A DNA stretch of 59,469 nt from Streptomyces corallincola (GTDB lineage Bacteria > Actinomycetota > Actinomycetes > Streptomycetales > Streptomycetaceae): assembly GCF_019104725.1 (NCBI RefSeq), contig NZ_JAHRXF010000040.1:1-59469 (forward strand). The letters are read 5' to 3'. Below the pieces are notes generated by a model, which was not told where the DNA came from, did no database searches, and was given only the letters and a program-made list of their open reading frames with translations. The position numbers and the translations under genes were made by a program. Within the stretch, counting starts at the first letter, position 1; each line of letters opens with the position of its first letter. Positions 26,135 through 34,606 of the stretch are shown in pieces.

Positions 26135-26983
26135 TCAGGGCCGGTGCGCGGCCGACAGGGTCCTGCGGGCCGCCGCCACCACGGCCGCGTCGATGAACCG
26201 GCCGTCCGGCAGCGCCTGCGCGCCCTCGGTGAGCGCCGCCGCCTTCACCACCGTCTCCGCCTCCTCGATCTCCGCCGGGGTCGGCAGATACGCCCGCTCG
26301 ATCACCGGAAGCTGCCGGGGATGGATCGCGGCCCGCCCCAGGAAGCCCAGCGCGCGGCCCCGGGCGCACGACGCGGCGAGCCCGTCCAGGTCGCGGATGT
26401 CGGGATGCACCGACTGCGGCGGCGGGGCCAGCCCGGCGGCGCGGGCGGCGACCACCAGCCGGGAGCGCGGCCAGTCCAGACCGGCGTCGTCCCGGACTCC
26501 GAGGTCGGCCCGCAGGTCCGCCTCGCCCAGCGAGACACCGCGCAGCGCGGGGTGGGCGGTGGCGATGCGGTAGGCGTGCTCGACGCCGAGCGCGGACTCG
26601 ATCAGCGCCCACAGCGGCAGCGACTCCCCGGCCGCCCCGGCGGCCCGCGTCACCTGCTCCGGGACGCTCACCTTCGGCAGCCGCAGCCCCGACAGCCCCG
26701 GCAGCCCGGCCAGCGCGGCGAGATCGGCGGCGGCCCAGCCGGTGTCCAGCGCGTTGACCCGGACGTGCACGGTGACCGGCTGCGGGTCCGCGAGGCGCTC
26801 CACCGTGGCCGCACGGGCGTACTCCTTGCGGTCCGGGGCGACCGCGTCCTCCAGATCGACCACCACCACGTCGGCTCCGGCCGCGAGCGCCCCGGTCACC
26901 ACCTGCGGGCGGTCACCGGGCACATAGAGCCAGGTCAGCGGGGTGCTCCTCGGATGGGGCGGGGGCAGCGGGGTGCCGGTCAC
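26135..26983 (-). CDS. CitE/HpcH-HpaI-type CoA ester lyase
   Basis: 282 residues of the citrate-lyase-beta-like TIM barrel: LTWLYVPGDRPQVV, VVDLEDAVAPDRK, a glutamate in LWALIESALGVEHAYRI, GEADLRADLG, and SVHPDIRDLDG. Such proteins cleave malyl-, citramalyl- or hydroxymethylglutaryl-type CoA esters using Mg. The GTG at 26983 overlaps the stop of the CoA-transferase gene, so the two are translationally coupled and probably process the same CoA thioester. The acid substrate is unknown. Confidence 0.9.
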   Translation of the reverse strand: MTGTPLPPPHPRSTPLTWLYVPGDRPQVVTGALAAGADVVVVDLEDAVAPDRKEYARAATVERLADPQPVTVHVRVNALDTGWAAADLAALAGLPGLSGLRLPKVSVPEQVTRAAGAAGESLPLWALIESALGVEHAYRIATAHPALRGVSLGEADLRADLGVRDDAGLDWPRSRLVVAARAAGLAPPPQSVHPDIRDLDGLAASCARGRALGFLGRAAIHPRQLPVIERAYLPTPAEIEEAETVVKAAALTEGAQALPDGRFIDAAVVAAARRTLSAAHRP

Positions 26984-28269
26984 GCGGCGCCCTCCTCGCG
27001 CAGGGCGCGCAGCTCGTCCGGGGTCAGGCCCAGCTCGGTCAGCACCGCCTCGGTGTCCGCGCCGTGCCGCCGACCGGTCCAGCGGATCGCGCCGGGGGTG
27101 GCGGAGAGCCGGAACAGCACGTTCTGCATGCGGAGCGGGCCCAGTTCCGGGTCGGAGACGGTGGTGACCGTGTCCAGCGCCTGGTACTGCGGGTCGGCCA
27201 GCACGTCCCGTACGTCCTGGACCGGGGCGACGGCGGCCTCCGCCTTCTCGAAGGCGGTCAGCACCTCCGCGCGGTCGCGCTCCGCGATCCACGAGCCGAC
27301 GGCCGCGTCCAGCACGTCGGCGTGGGCCGCGCGGTCGGCGCCGGTGGCGAACCAGGGCTCCTCGATCAGCTCCGGGCGGCCCACCAGCCGCATCACCCGT
27401 TCCGCCACCGACTGGGCCGAGGTGGAGACCGCGACCCAGTGGCCGTCGGCGGTGCGGTACGTGTTGCGGGGCGCGTTGTTGGCCGAGCGGTTGCCGGTGC
27501 GCTCCTGGACGTGGTGCAGCTGGTCGTACCAGGTGGCGTGCGGGCCGAGCACCGCGAGCATCGGCTCGATGATGGCCATGTCCACGACCTGCCCGGCACC
27601 GGTGCGGTCGCGGGCGGCCAGCGCGGTCAGCACGGCGTACGCGGTGGCCAGACCGGTGATGGAGTCGGCGAGACCGAACGGGGGGAGCGTGGGCGGGGAC
27701 TCCGGCTCGCCGGTGAGGGCGGCGAAGCCGCTCATCGCCTCGGCCAGCGTGCCGAAGCCGGGCCGGTGCGCGTACGGGCCGTGCTGCCCGAAGGCGGTGA
27801 CCCGCGCGAGCACCAGCCGGGGGTTGACGGCGGACAGCTCGGCCCAGCCCAGGCCCCACTTCTCCAGCGTGCCGGGCCGGAAGTTCTCCACCACCACGTC
27901 GGCCGTCGCGGCGAGCCGCAGCAGCGCCGCCCGGCCGCCCGGCTTGGACAGGTCCAGGGTGACGGCCCGCTTGTTGCGGCCGAGCACCTTCCACCACAGC
28001 CCGACCCCGTGCTTGGCCGGGCCGTGCCCGCGCGACGGGTCGGGCCGCAGCGGGTGCTCCACCTTGATCACGTCGGCACCGAAGTCCCCGAGCAGGGTGG
28101 CCGCCATCGGCCCGGCGAACAGGGTCGCCAGGTCCAGCACGCGCAGCCCGTCGAGCGAGCCGAACCCCGCCGGGGCCCCGCCCGCGCCGTCCGTGCCGAC
28201 CGCGCCGTCCGCACCGGTCGTGCCGTCGGTCCCGGCCGTGTCGCCGCCGGTCGCCGCGGGGGCGCTCAC
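26980..28269 (-). CDS. CaiB/BaiF family CoA transferase
   Basis: 429 residues from GTG 28269. Class III CoA-transferase hallmarks are LRVLDLATLFAGPMAATLLG, DVIKVEHP, VENFRPGTLEKWGL and the catalytic-Asp region GQVVDMAIIEPML. The N-terminal ~30 residues are Gly/Thr/Asp low complexity. It lies between a kinase remnant and the CitE-like lyase, overlapping both by four bases. A pathway moving CoA onto a dicarboxylate and then cleaving it is a reasonable inference. Confidence 0.92.
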   Translation of the reverse strand: MSAPAATGGDTAGTDGTTGADGAVGTDGAGGAPAGFGSLDGLRVLDLATLFAGPMAATLLGDFGADVIKVEHPLRPDPSRGHGPAKHGVGLWWKVLGRNKRAVTLDLSKPGGRAALLRLAATADVVVENFRPGTLEKWGLGWAELSAVNPRLVLARVTAFGQHGPYAHRPGFGTLAEAMSGFAALTGEPESPPTLPPFGLADSITGLATAYAVLTALAARDRTGAGQVVDMAIIEPMLAVLGPHATWYDQLHHVQERTGNRSANNAPRNTYRTADGHWVAVSTSAQSVAERVMRLVGRPELIEEPWFATGADRAAHADVLDAAVGSWIAERDRAEVLTAFEKAEAAVAPVQDVRDVLADPQYQALDTVTTVSDPELGPLRMQNVLFRLSATPGAIRWTGRRHGADTEAVLTELGLTPDELRALREEGAA

Positions 28270-28400
28270 GCGGTGCACCGGGCCTGGATACCGGCGCGGA
28301 ACGGCATCGCCGCAGCGACCGTCCCGCCGCGCCGCGGTGCCTTCCGGACGTACGCGACGGGGTCCGTGCTGGTGCTGCCGAGGACGGCGAGGTGGGTCAT
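28266..28400 (-). pseudogene. Remnant of a PfkB/ribokinase-family sugar kinase gene
   Basis: A 44-codon frame starting MTHLAVLGSTSTDPVAYVRK, then APRRGGTV, the normal first strand and turn of ribokinase/PfkB kinases, but it ends shortly afterwards without the GGKGAN motif or the catalytic GAGD motif. It keeps four-base overlaps with both neighbours (ADP-ribosylglycohydrolase upstream, CoA transferase downstream). That suggests an in-frame internal deletion of a full gene rather than decay. Confidence 0.65.
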
Positions 28401-29773
28401 GGGCGGGTCGCCTCCAGGTGCGTGAGGTGGGCGAGGGCGTCGAAGCCGGTGCCGTCGAAGTCGGCGACCGTGGTGGTGAGCCGGTTCTTCAGCGGGGCCC
28501 GCAGATGGTCGGGCAGCGCCTCGGGGTCGCCCGCGAGCAGTCCGGCGACGCTTCCGGCGGTGGCCCCGGCCGAGTCGGTGTCGAAGCCGCCCGCCACGGC
28601 CCGGCCGACGGAACCGGTGAAGTCGCCGTCCGCGTGGGTCAGGGCGGCGGCGATCAGCGCGGTGTTGGGAATGGCGTGCACCCAGTGGTGGCCGGGCCCG
28701 TACACGGCGTGCAGTTCGTCCACGACGGTGTCGAAGTCGGCGTGCGCACCGGCCAGCCGGACGGCGTGATCGACGGCGAGGCCCAGCCGGGAGCGGGGCG
28801 GGACGACCGCGCGGCCGGTGCGCAGACAGGCGTGCACGTCCCGTTCGCCACCGGCCGCCGCCGCGAGCACGGCGGCGGTGAACATGGCCGCGTAGACGCC
28901 GTTCGCGGTGTGCGTGAGCACCGCGTCCCGGTGGGCCTGCGCGGCGGCCGCGGCCGGGTCGCCGGGGTGGGTCCAGCCGTGCACGTCGGCCCGGATCAGG
29001 GCGCCGATCCACTCGCGGAACGGGTTGCGGTGCCGGGCGGTGTGCGGGGGCTCCACCCCGGAGAGCAGGTTGCGCAGGGCGACGCGCTCGGCGGTGAAGG
29101 CGCGGCCGGGGGAGAGTTCGTCCAGCCAGAGCCGGGCGACGTCGAGGGTGCTGAACTCGTGGCCGTGGCGCCGGAGCAGCAGCAGGTTCAGCAGGGGGTA
29201 GTCGAGGTCGTCGTCGTGGGGCATGCCGTCGATGTTCTCGGCGAGCGAGGTCCCGGCCGAGCGGCGGTTCCAGGGGTACCGGGCGAGGAGCCCGGCGGGG
29301 ACACCGCGCGCGGTGAAGTAGGCGGTGGGCGGCCAGTTGCCGGTGGCGCGGGCCAGGGAGCGGACGCCGTCCAGCGGGAGTTTCTCGACCGGTTTGCCGA
29401 GCAGGCAGCCGATGGCGCGGCCCAGCCAGGCGGCCTCCAGGGCGCGGACGGCGTCGTCGGCGGGGAGGGGCGACGCCGGGGCGGGCGGGCGGGGCCAGTC
29501 GGGGCAGCGGGCGCGGATCGCGCCGAGGTCGGTGGGTTCCTCGTCGGCCAGCACGCTGGGCAGGTCGGCCAGTTCGTCGAGCAGGTCCTCGGCCAGCAGC
29601 CGCAGATAGCGCGAGGCGCGTTCGGGGGAGGCACCGGCGCGCGGGGGCGCGTCCAGGCCCCCGGCCGCGCGCCAGCGCGCCTCGATACGGGACGGTTCGC
29701 GCCCGTCGAGCCGGGCCTGCCGGATCTCGTGCCCGACGAGGTCCTCGGGCTGCACCCAGGTCAGCCGCAGCAC
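28397..29773 (-). CDS. ADP-ribosylglycohydrolase-family protein, large atypical subgroup
   Basis: 458 residues from GTG 29773. The family core starts at ~residue 115: AAWLGRAIGCLLGKPVEKLP, with ENIDGMPHDDDLDYPLLN in place of the usual TDDT metal site, and a normal C-terminal metal motif GGFDTDSAGATAGSVAG. The N-terminal ~110 residues are an extra helical region. Such enzymes remove ADP-ribose or related N-glycosides using two Mg ions. Fourth and last of the paralogue series in this operon, overlapping the third by 13 bases. Confidence 0.88.
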   Translation of the reverse strand: MLRLTWVQPEDLVGHEIRQARLDGREPSRIEARWRAAGGLDAPPRAGASPERASRYLRLLAEDLLDELADLPSVLADEEPTDLGAIRARCPDWPRPPAPASPLPADDAVRALEAAWLGRAIGCLLGKPVEKLPLDGVRSLARATGNWPPTAYFTARGVPAGLLARYPWNRRSAGTSLAENIDGMPHDDDLDYPLLNLLLLRRHGHEFSTLDVARLWLDELSPGRAFTAERVALRNLLSGVEPPHTARHRNPFREWIGALIRADVHGWTHPGDPAAAAAQAHRDAVLTHTANGVYAAMFTAAVLAAAAGGERDVHACLRTGRAVVPPRSRLGLAVDHAVRLAGAHADFDTVVDELHAVYGPGHHWVHAIPNTALIAAALTHADGDFTGSVGRAVAGGFDTDSAGATAGSVAGLLAGDPEALPDHLRAPLKNRLTTTVADFDGTGFDALAHLTHLEATRP

Positions 29774-30981
29774 GGCACGCCTCCCGTGGCGGCGGGGGCG
29801 GTGGCGTCCGCGCGCGGGTCCAGGCGGGCGAAGGCGTCCTCGTGGGTACGGCGGCGGGCGGTGTCCCGCGCGAACACCTCCCGCGCGACGGCGGCGAGTG
29901 TACGGGCCGGTGCCTCCAGGTCCAGGCGGCTGGCCTCCGCCACGGCCGTCGTCCACTCCTCGGGCGGCGGGGAGCCGAGGGCGCCCGCGAGCGCTCCGGC
30001 CATCGTGGCGATGGAGTCGCAGTCGCGGCCGTAGTTGACCGAGCCGAGCACCGCCTGCCGGTAGTCGCCGCCCGCGACCAGCAACATGCCGAGCGCCACG
30101 GGGAGTTCCTCGATGGAGTGCAGCCGCGAGGGGCGCCGGGCACCGAGCGAGGGCGCCCGGTAGTCGGGGCCGACCGTGTCGTACGGCGCGACCGCCTCCC
30201 GCAGCGGGACCAGCGCCGACTCCACGTCGTCGTACCGTACGGCCGTCTCGCAGACCCGCTCCACGGCCGTGCGGGTGCCGTCCTTGGCGAGGGCCAGACA
30301 GGCGGCGACCACGGACTCCGGGGTGGCGCCGGGGGTGGCGGCGGCGGCCACGGCGGCGGCGAAGACCCCGGCGGCCTCGCGGCCGTACGACGACTGGTGC
30401 GCGCCGGAGACGTCCAGGGCCTCGGCGTACGCGCCCGCCGGGTTGCCCGCGTTGACCAGGCCGACCGGAGCCATGTACATCGCGGCGCCGCAGTTCACGA
30501 TGTTGCCGCTGCCCGCCTCCCTCGGGTCCACGTGGCCGTACGCCAGGCGGGCCACCAGCCACTTCTCGGCGAGGAAGATCCGCTGGAGCGGCAGCGCCTC
30601 CGCCTCCAGCTCGGGAATCCAGCGCGGCTCGGTCATCAGGTCGGGCACGAGGTGGTCCGCCACGGCGTACGCGTCCAGGTGGTCGCGGACCCGGGCGTAG
30701 ACGCGGACCAGGGCGTGGGTCATCAGGGTGTCGTCGGTGACGTGTCCGTCACCCTTGTGGTACGGCGCGATCGGGCGGGCGGTGCGCCAGTCGTCGCCGT
30801 GCCAGGGGCCGACGATGCCGTGCACCCGGCCGCCGTGGCGTGCGGCGATCTGCTCGGGGGACCAGCCCTCGACCGGGCCGCCGAGGGCGTCTCCGACGGC
30901 GGCACCGGCCAGGGCGGCGGCGAAGCGGGCGTCGAGACCCGGCTCAGGGGAGGCCCAGCCGCGTGTTGTTTCGGGCGTCAT
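29761..30981 (-). CDS. ADP-ribosylglycohydrolase-family protein, canonical metal sites
   Basis: 406 residues. N-terminal GAAVGDALGGPVEGW, metal motif HVTDDTLMTHALVRVYARV (TDDT at 82-85), and C-terminal NYGRDCDSIATMAGALAG (GRDCDS 318-323) are all intact, so a functional dinuclear-Mg hydrolase is likely. A Cys-Cys-Gly end is unusual but may be chance. Third in the operon, seven bases downstream of the second member. The substrate (ADP-ribosyl-protein, -nucleic acid or small N-glycoside) is unknown. Confidence 0.92.
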   Translation of the reverse strand: MTPETTRGWASPEPGLDARFAAALAGAAVGDALGGPVEGWSPEQIAARHGGRVHGIVGPWHGDDWRTARPIAPYHKGDGHVTDDTLMTHALVRVYARVRDHLDAYAVADHLVPDLMTEPRWIPELEAEALPLQRIFLAEKWLVARLAYGHVDPREAGSGNIVNCGAAMYMAPVGLVNAGNPAGAYAEALDVSGAHQSSYGREAAGVFAAAVAAAATPGATPESVVAACLALAKDGTRTAVERVCETAVRYDDVESALVPLREAVAPYDTVGPDYRAPSLGARRPSRLHSIEELPVALGMLLVAGGDYRQAVLGSVNYGRDCDSIATMAGALAGALGSPPPEEWTTAVAEASRLDLEAPARTLAAVAREVFARDTARRRTHEDAFARLDPRADATAPAATGGVPCCG

Positions 30982-30988
30982 GTCCGGA

Positions 30989-32101
30989 TCATCCTCCAGT
31001 GCGGGGCGGTCGGGCGGCTTCCAGCAGTGCGGCGAGTTCGACCAGATCGGTGCCGGTCAGGCGGGGGAGCGCGCAGCCCGGCAGCACCCGGCAGGCGTCC
31101 CGCCACGGCCCGGGTACGGCGTCGGCGCCGCCGAGGGCGCCGGTCAGCGCGCCGGTGAGCGCGGGTGCGGAGTCCGCGATCCGGGACAGGCACACGGCCG
31201 CCGGGACCGCCTCCGCGATCCGGCCGCGTGCGGCGGTGGCCAGGGCGAGGGCCACGGGTACCGTCTCGGCGGCGGCCACGCCGTAGCTGTAGACGTGGTC
31301 CACGATGCCGTGCTCCAGCGCGGGGACCAGGGCGAACGCCGACTCCGCCGACTCCGCGAGGGCCAGCGCGTGGCGGGTGTTGCGGCCGATCTCGGTGTGC
31401 GCCGGGAGTTCCGCGAGGGCCGCCGTGACGCAGGTGTCCGTCTCCATCCCGGCCAGGGCGAGGCTGAGTGCCGCCGCCATCGCGCGGGCACCGAGGACGC
31501 CGTCGCCGTCCTGGGTGTAGCGGGCGTCGAACTCCGCGAGTCCGGCGGCCTGTTCGGGGTCGCCGGGGTGGGCCGCCGCGAGGACGCAGGCGCGGACGCA
31601 GGCGGCGTCGTCGAAGTGGTGCGGGTTGTCGTGGCCGGTGGCGGGCGGGCGCAGTCCCGCGGCGAGGTTGCCGAGGCCGCTGCGGACCGAGATCCGGGCG
31701 CGCAGCGGCAGTACGGCGGACTCGATCTCCGGGGCGCGGGCCGCGGCGGCGGCGATCTCGGCGGCGAGGGTGGTCCACGTCAGGTCGATGGCCGCGCGCA
31801 GGCGGCGGTCGTGATTCTCGCCCGCGAAGGGGGTCCCGGCCAGCAGGACGGCCTCCGCGGTGAACGCCGCCCACTCCGCGTCGTCGGAGGGGCCCAGGCG
31901 GAGCGGTGCGGGGCACTGGTTCAGGGCCACCGGCACGGGGAGTGTCGTCGTCGCGTTCTCCTCCGCGAAGGTGTCCAGCTCCCTGGTGAGTCGCCGTGTC
32001 CAGTCCGGCAGCCTGGCCGCGCGGTGCCGGGCGGCGGGCCACCCCGCGGCGTCCCCGGCCGCCAGCCCCAGCAGCATCCCCTCGGTCCTGCGCCGCCTCA
32101 T
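30989..32101 (-). CDS. ADP-ribosylglycohydrolase-fold protein with degenerate metal sites
   Basis: 370 residues starting with the family pattern MLLGLAAGDAAGWPA. Where active members have TDDT, this has EENATTTLPV, and in place of the C-terminal D-x-D-S/T it has YSYGVAAAETVPVALALATA. Both metal-ligand motifs appear lost, pointing to a pseudoenzyme or a changed chemistry. The frame is intact with normal codon bias, so it is under selection. The ATG at 32101 overlaps the first paralogue's stop (ATGA). Confidence 0.85.
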   Translation of the reverse strand: MRRRRTEGMLLGLAAGDAAGWPAARHRAARLPDWTRRLTRELDTFAEENATTTLPVPVALNQCPAPLRLGPSDDAEWAAFTAEAVLLAGTPFAGENHDRRLRAAIDLTWTTLAAEIAAAAARAPEIESAVLPLRARISVRSGLGNLAAGLRPPATGHDNPHHFDDAACVRACVLAAAHPGDPEQAAGLAEFDARYTQDGDGVLGARAMAAALSLALAGMETDTCVTAALAELPAHTEIGRNTRHALALAESAESAFALVPALEHGIVDHVYSYGVAAAETVPVALALATAARGRIAEAVPAAVCLSRIADSAPALTGALTGALGGADAVPGPWRDACRVLPGCALPRLTGTDLVELAALLEAARPPRTGG

Positions 32102-33255
32102 CGCGTCCGCTCGCCGTCCGGCCGCACGGCCCCTGCCCACCCGTTGTCCGGCACCGTCGGCCGGACGGTCCGCGCCGCCCCTGCCTGAGCGGCGCCTTCC
32201 TCGCACTCCCCGCCCGGAGCTGTCGGCCGGGCGCCCCGCCCCACCAGCAGATCCGCCACCTCGACCACATGCCGCCCCCCGACGCACCGCAGGCAGCTCC
32301 CCCGGGCCGGGCCGATGGCCGCGCCCCACTCCGCCGGGATCGCGCCGACACCCCCGGTGGCCCCCGCCAGCGCTCCCGCCACCGCCGCCGTCGTGTCCGC
32401 GTCGCGCCCCATGTTGACCGCCGTGAGGACGGCCGGGCGGAACTCCCCGTCGGCTGAGGCGTAGGCGGCGAAGGCGAGGGCGACGGCTTCGGGGGCGAGG
32501 TCGGTCCAGGGGTAGCCGGGGACGACGACGGTGGAGCGGATGGCGCGTTCGCCGAGGTGGGCGACGGCGACGGCACGGCGCAGGGAACGGGCGGTCCAGG
32601 AGTCCTCGGGGATCACGGAGAGGGCGGCGGCGACGACCGCGCCGGGGGAGGCGCCCGCCATCGCCGCCGCGACGCCCGCCGCGACCGCCCGGCCGCCGTG
32701 GATGCCCTCGCCCTCGTGGCTGACCGAGCCGTCGATCTCCGCCAGCCGCGCCGCCTCGGCGGGGCGGCCCGCCGCGAAGATCCCGAAGGGTGCCGCGCGC
32801 ATCGCCAGCCCGTCGCTCCAGGCGTGCCGGTGCTGGGCGGAGACGGGGGCGGCGAGACCCCGCCGCAGGTTCTCCAGGGTGCCGCGCTCGCTGAACCCGG
32901 CACCCCGGAAGCGGCCCTCGCCCCGGCCCGCGATGTGCTCCTGCCAGGCTTCTCCGACCAGCGCCGGGGTGAGGTCCGCGCCGTGCCGGGCGAGCAGCAG
33001 CCCGGAGAAGATCGCGTACTCGGTGTCGTCGGTGCCGCACGGCCGCTCGCTGACGTACCCAGTGATCCGGCCCCAGCGGGCGCGGATCTCGGAGGGCCGG
33101 AGATTCTCGGCGGGGGCGCCCAGCGCGTCCCCGACGGCGAGCCCGAGCAGCGCGCCGCGCGCCCGTTCGCGCGGACCCGGGCCGGACACCGCGCCGGGTT
33201 CGGCCCTGCCCTCGGGGTGGACATGGGCCGTCGGGACGGGGGCGGGCGGTGCCAT
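32098..33255 (-). CDS. ADP-ribosylglycohydrolase-family protein, operon leader
   Basis: 385 residues from ATG 33255, preceded by a strong AAGGAGG ribosome site (six-base spacing), which decides the start. Canonical motifs: GALLGLAVGDALGAPAE, GTDDTE (74-79) and NMGRDADTTAAVAG (GRDADT 283-288). First gene of the seven-gene minus-strand unit running to 26135. The C-terminal ~60 residues after the core are Pro/Gly/Ala-rich and probably disordered. Confidence 0.92.
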   Translation of the reverse strand: MAPPAPVPTAHVHPEGRAEPGAVSGPGPRERARGALLGLAVGDALGAPAENLRPSEIRARWGRITGYVSERPCGTDDTEYAIFSGLLLARHGADLTPALVGEAWQEHIAGRGEGRFRGAGFSERGTLENLRRGLAAPVSAQHRHAWSDGLAMRAAPFGIFAAGRPAEAARLAEIDGSVSHEGEGIHGGRAVAAGVAAAMAGASPGAVVAAALSVIPEDSWTARSLRRAVAVAHLGERAIRSTVVVPGYPWTDLAPEAVALAFAAYASADGEFRPAVLTAVNMGRDADTTAAVAGALAGATGGVGAIPAEWGAAIGPARGSCLRCVGGRHVVEVADLLVGRGARPTAPGGECEEGAAQAGAARTVRPTVPDNGWAGAVRPDGERTR

Positions 33256-33460
33256 GAGCGGCCTCCTTCGCGGGGACGGCACGGGATGTCGCTGCGCATT
33301 CCTCCCCCCTGGCGGGCGCCCACGTTGCCTGGCGGGCCCCTCTGTCACTCATCCGGCATCCGAGCCCGTACTCCTCACATCTGAGCACGGAGGGTGATAG
33401 CCGCAGGTAAGCCCAGCCTTTCCTTGCTGGCGGCGGGGGAATGAGCGGCGTACATTCGGG

Positions 33461-33515
33461 GTTGTAAAAAAGTAGAACGAATCCAAACTTAGCTTTGGCT
33501 TAGCTTGCTGGGAGA
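33461..33515 (+). promoter_or_regulatory. Promoter region and direct repeats upstream of the VIT1-like gene
   Basis: An AT-rich patch in a GC-rich chromosome. TTGTAA (33462-33467) may be a -35, with a -10 near 33484-33490. It is followed by an exact direct repeat CTTAGCTT at 33488-33495 and 33499-33506, 11 bp apart, about one helical turn. The TTAG cores recall DtxR/IdeR iron boxes but are direct rather than inverted. GGGAG (33510-33514) is the ribosome site. Confidence 0.5.
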
Positions 33516-33520
33516 CTGCC

Positions 33521-34252
33521 GTGGCCATCATCGAGACCGAGGCGACACTGCACGAGGCGCACCGGGACAACCACACCCACCGGGACGTCAACGGCGGCTG
33601 GCTGCGCCCCGCCGTGTTCGGCGCGATGGACGGCCTGGTCTCCAACCTCGCCCTGATGACCGGTGTCGCGGGCGGTTCCGTGGGCCACCAGACGATCGTC
33701 ATCACCGGTCTCGCGGGGCTCGCCGCCGGTGCCTTCTCGATGGCGGCGGGGGAGTACACCTCGGTCGCCTCGCAGCGTGAACTCGTCGAGGCCGAACTCG
33801 CCGTGGAGCGGCGCGAGCTGCGCAAGCACCCGCTGGACGAGGAGCGCGAGCTGGCCGAGCTGTACGCGGCGCGCGGGGTCGAGCCGGAGCTGGCCCGCGA
33901 GGTCGCCCGGCAGCTCTCCCGCGACCCCGAGCAGGCGCTGGAGATACACGCGCGCGAGGAACTGGGCATCGACCCCGGCGACCTGCCGTCCCCGCTGGTC
34001 GCGGCCGTCTCGTCGTTCGCCTCGTTCGCGCTGGGCGCGCTGCTGCCCCTGCTGCCGTTCCTGCTCGGCGCCACCGCTCTGTGGCCCGCCCTGCTGCTGG
34101 CGCTCGCCGGACTCTTCGGCTGCGGCGCGGTCGTCGCCCGCGTCACCGCGCGGAGCTGGTGGTACAGCGGCCTGCGCCAGCTCGCGCTGGGCGGTGCGGC
34201 GGCCGGTGTGACCTATGCCCTGGGCACCCTGTTCGGTACGGTCGTACGATGA
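33521..34252 (+). CDS. VIT1/CCC1 family iron/manganese transporter
   Basis: 243 residues from GTG 33521. Family layout: helix 1-2 region FGAMDGLVSNLALMTGVAGG, GLAAGAFSMAAGEYTSVASQ, a long charged helical metal-binding loop (~85-150, many Glu), then three C-terminal helices. Members move Fe2+ or Mn2+ out of the cytoplasm; which metal is not decided here. Divergent from the ADP-ribosylglycohydrolase operon, with 265 bp between. Confidence 0.92.
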   Translation: MAIIETEATLHEAHRDNHTHRDVNGGWLRPAVFGAMDGLVSNLALMTGVAGGSVGHQTIVITGLAGLAAGAFSMAAGEYTSVASQRELVEAELAVERRELRKHPLDEERELAELYAARGVEPELAREVARQLSRDPEQALEIHAREELGIDPGDLPSPLVAAVSSFASFALGALLPLLPFLLGATALWPALLLALAGLFGCGAVVARVTARSWWYSGLRQLALGGAAAGVTYALGTLFGTVVR

Positions 34253-34299
34253 CCGTCGCGCCCTCTCCCGCCGTCGTGCGGTGAGCCGCGCCGACGGCT

Positions 34300-34326
34300 G
34301 TTACTCGTGGGTTTCGAATATGTGAC
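34300..34326 (-). promoter_or_regulatory. GlnR-type box, three half-sites
   Basis: Read on the minus strand: GTCAC, six bases, GAAAC, six bases, GTAAC. This matches the alternating GTnAC-n6-GAAAC-n6-GTnAC pattern of actinobacterial GlnR sites at all 15 defined positions. GlnR is the OmpR-type regulator of nitrogen assimilation. It lies ~415 bp before gltB and 48 bp after the VIT1-like gene. Confidence 0.7.
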
Positions 34327-34590
34327 CACGGGGCATGAGCCGTAGACACCGCGGGCAACGACGCCCCCGGCACCCCTGCGCGGGGCGGGCGACGAAGCCC
34401 CTCCCGCCCCCGGTTCCAGGACATGGACCCGACCGGTCCCCGCCTCCCGCGAGCCATCCGTAGTCCCCTGTGGTCCCCGTACCCCCGCCGTCCGCGCACG
34501 GTCCCCGCCGCCACCCGCGGCCCCCCGCCGCGACCCGTTGTGTCCGCATGCTGGAACGCGGAATCCACTTCCCGAGAACCGCCCCATCAT

Positions 34591-34606
34591 GTAACCTGCA
34601 CGAAAT
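34591..34606 (+). promoter_or_regulatory. GlnR-type box, a/b half-site pair near gltB
   Basis: GTAAC (34591-34595), six bases, GAAAT (34602-34606): a GTnAC-n6-GAAAC-type pair with one mismatch, 136 bp before the gltB start. TTGCAC (34608-34613), immediately downstream, might be a -35. The position fits activation or repression of gltBD by nitrogen status. Confidence 0.65.

Noticed and set aside
26144..30034. A ~1,300-codon plus-strand frame opposite the CitE, CaiB and glycohydrolase genes
   Set aside because: The minus-strand genes carry clear family motifs; the plus frame has none.
33403..33421. Iron-box-like sequence upstream of the VIT1-type gene
   Set aside because: Only about 11 of 19 positions match, concentrated in one half; chance is likely. 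The direct repeat downstream is the stronger signal.
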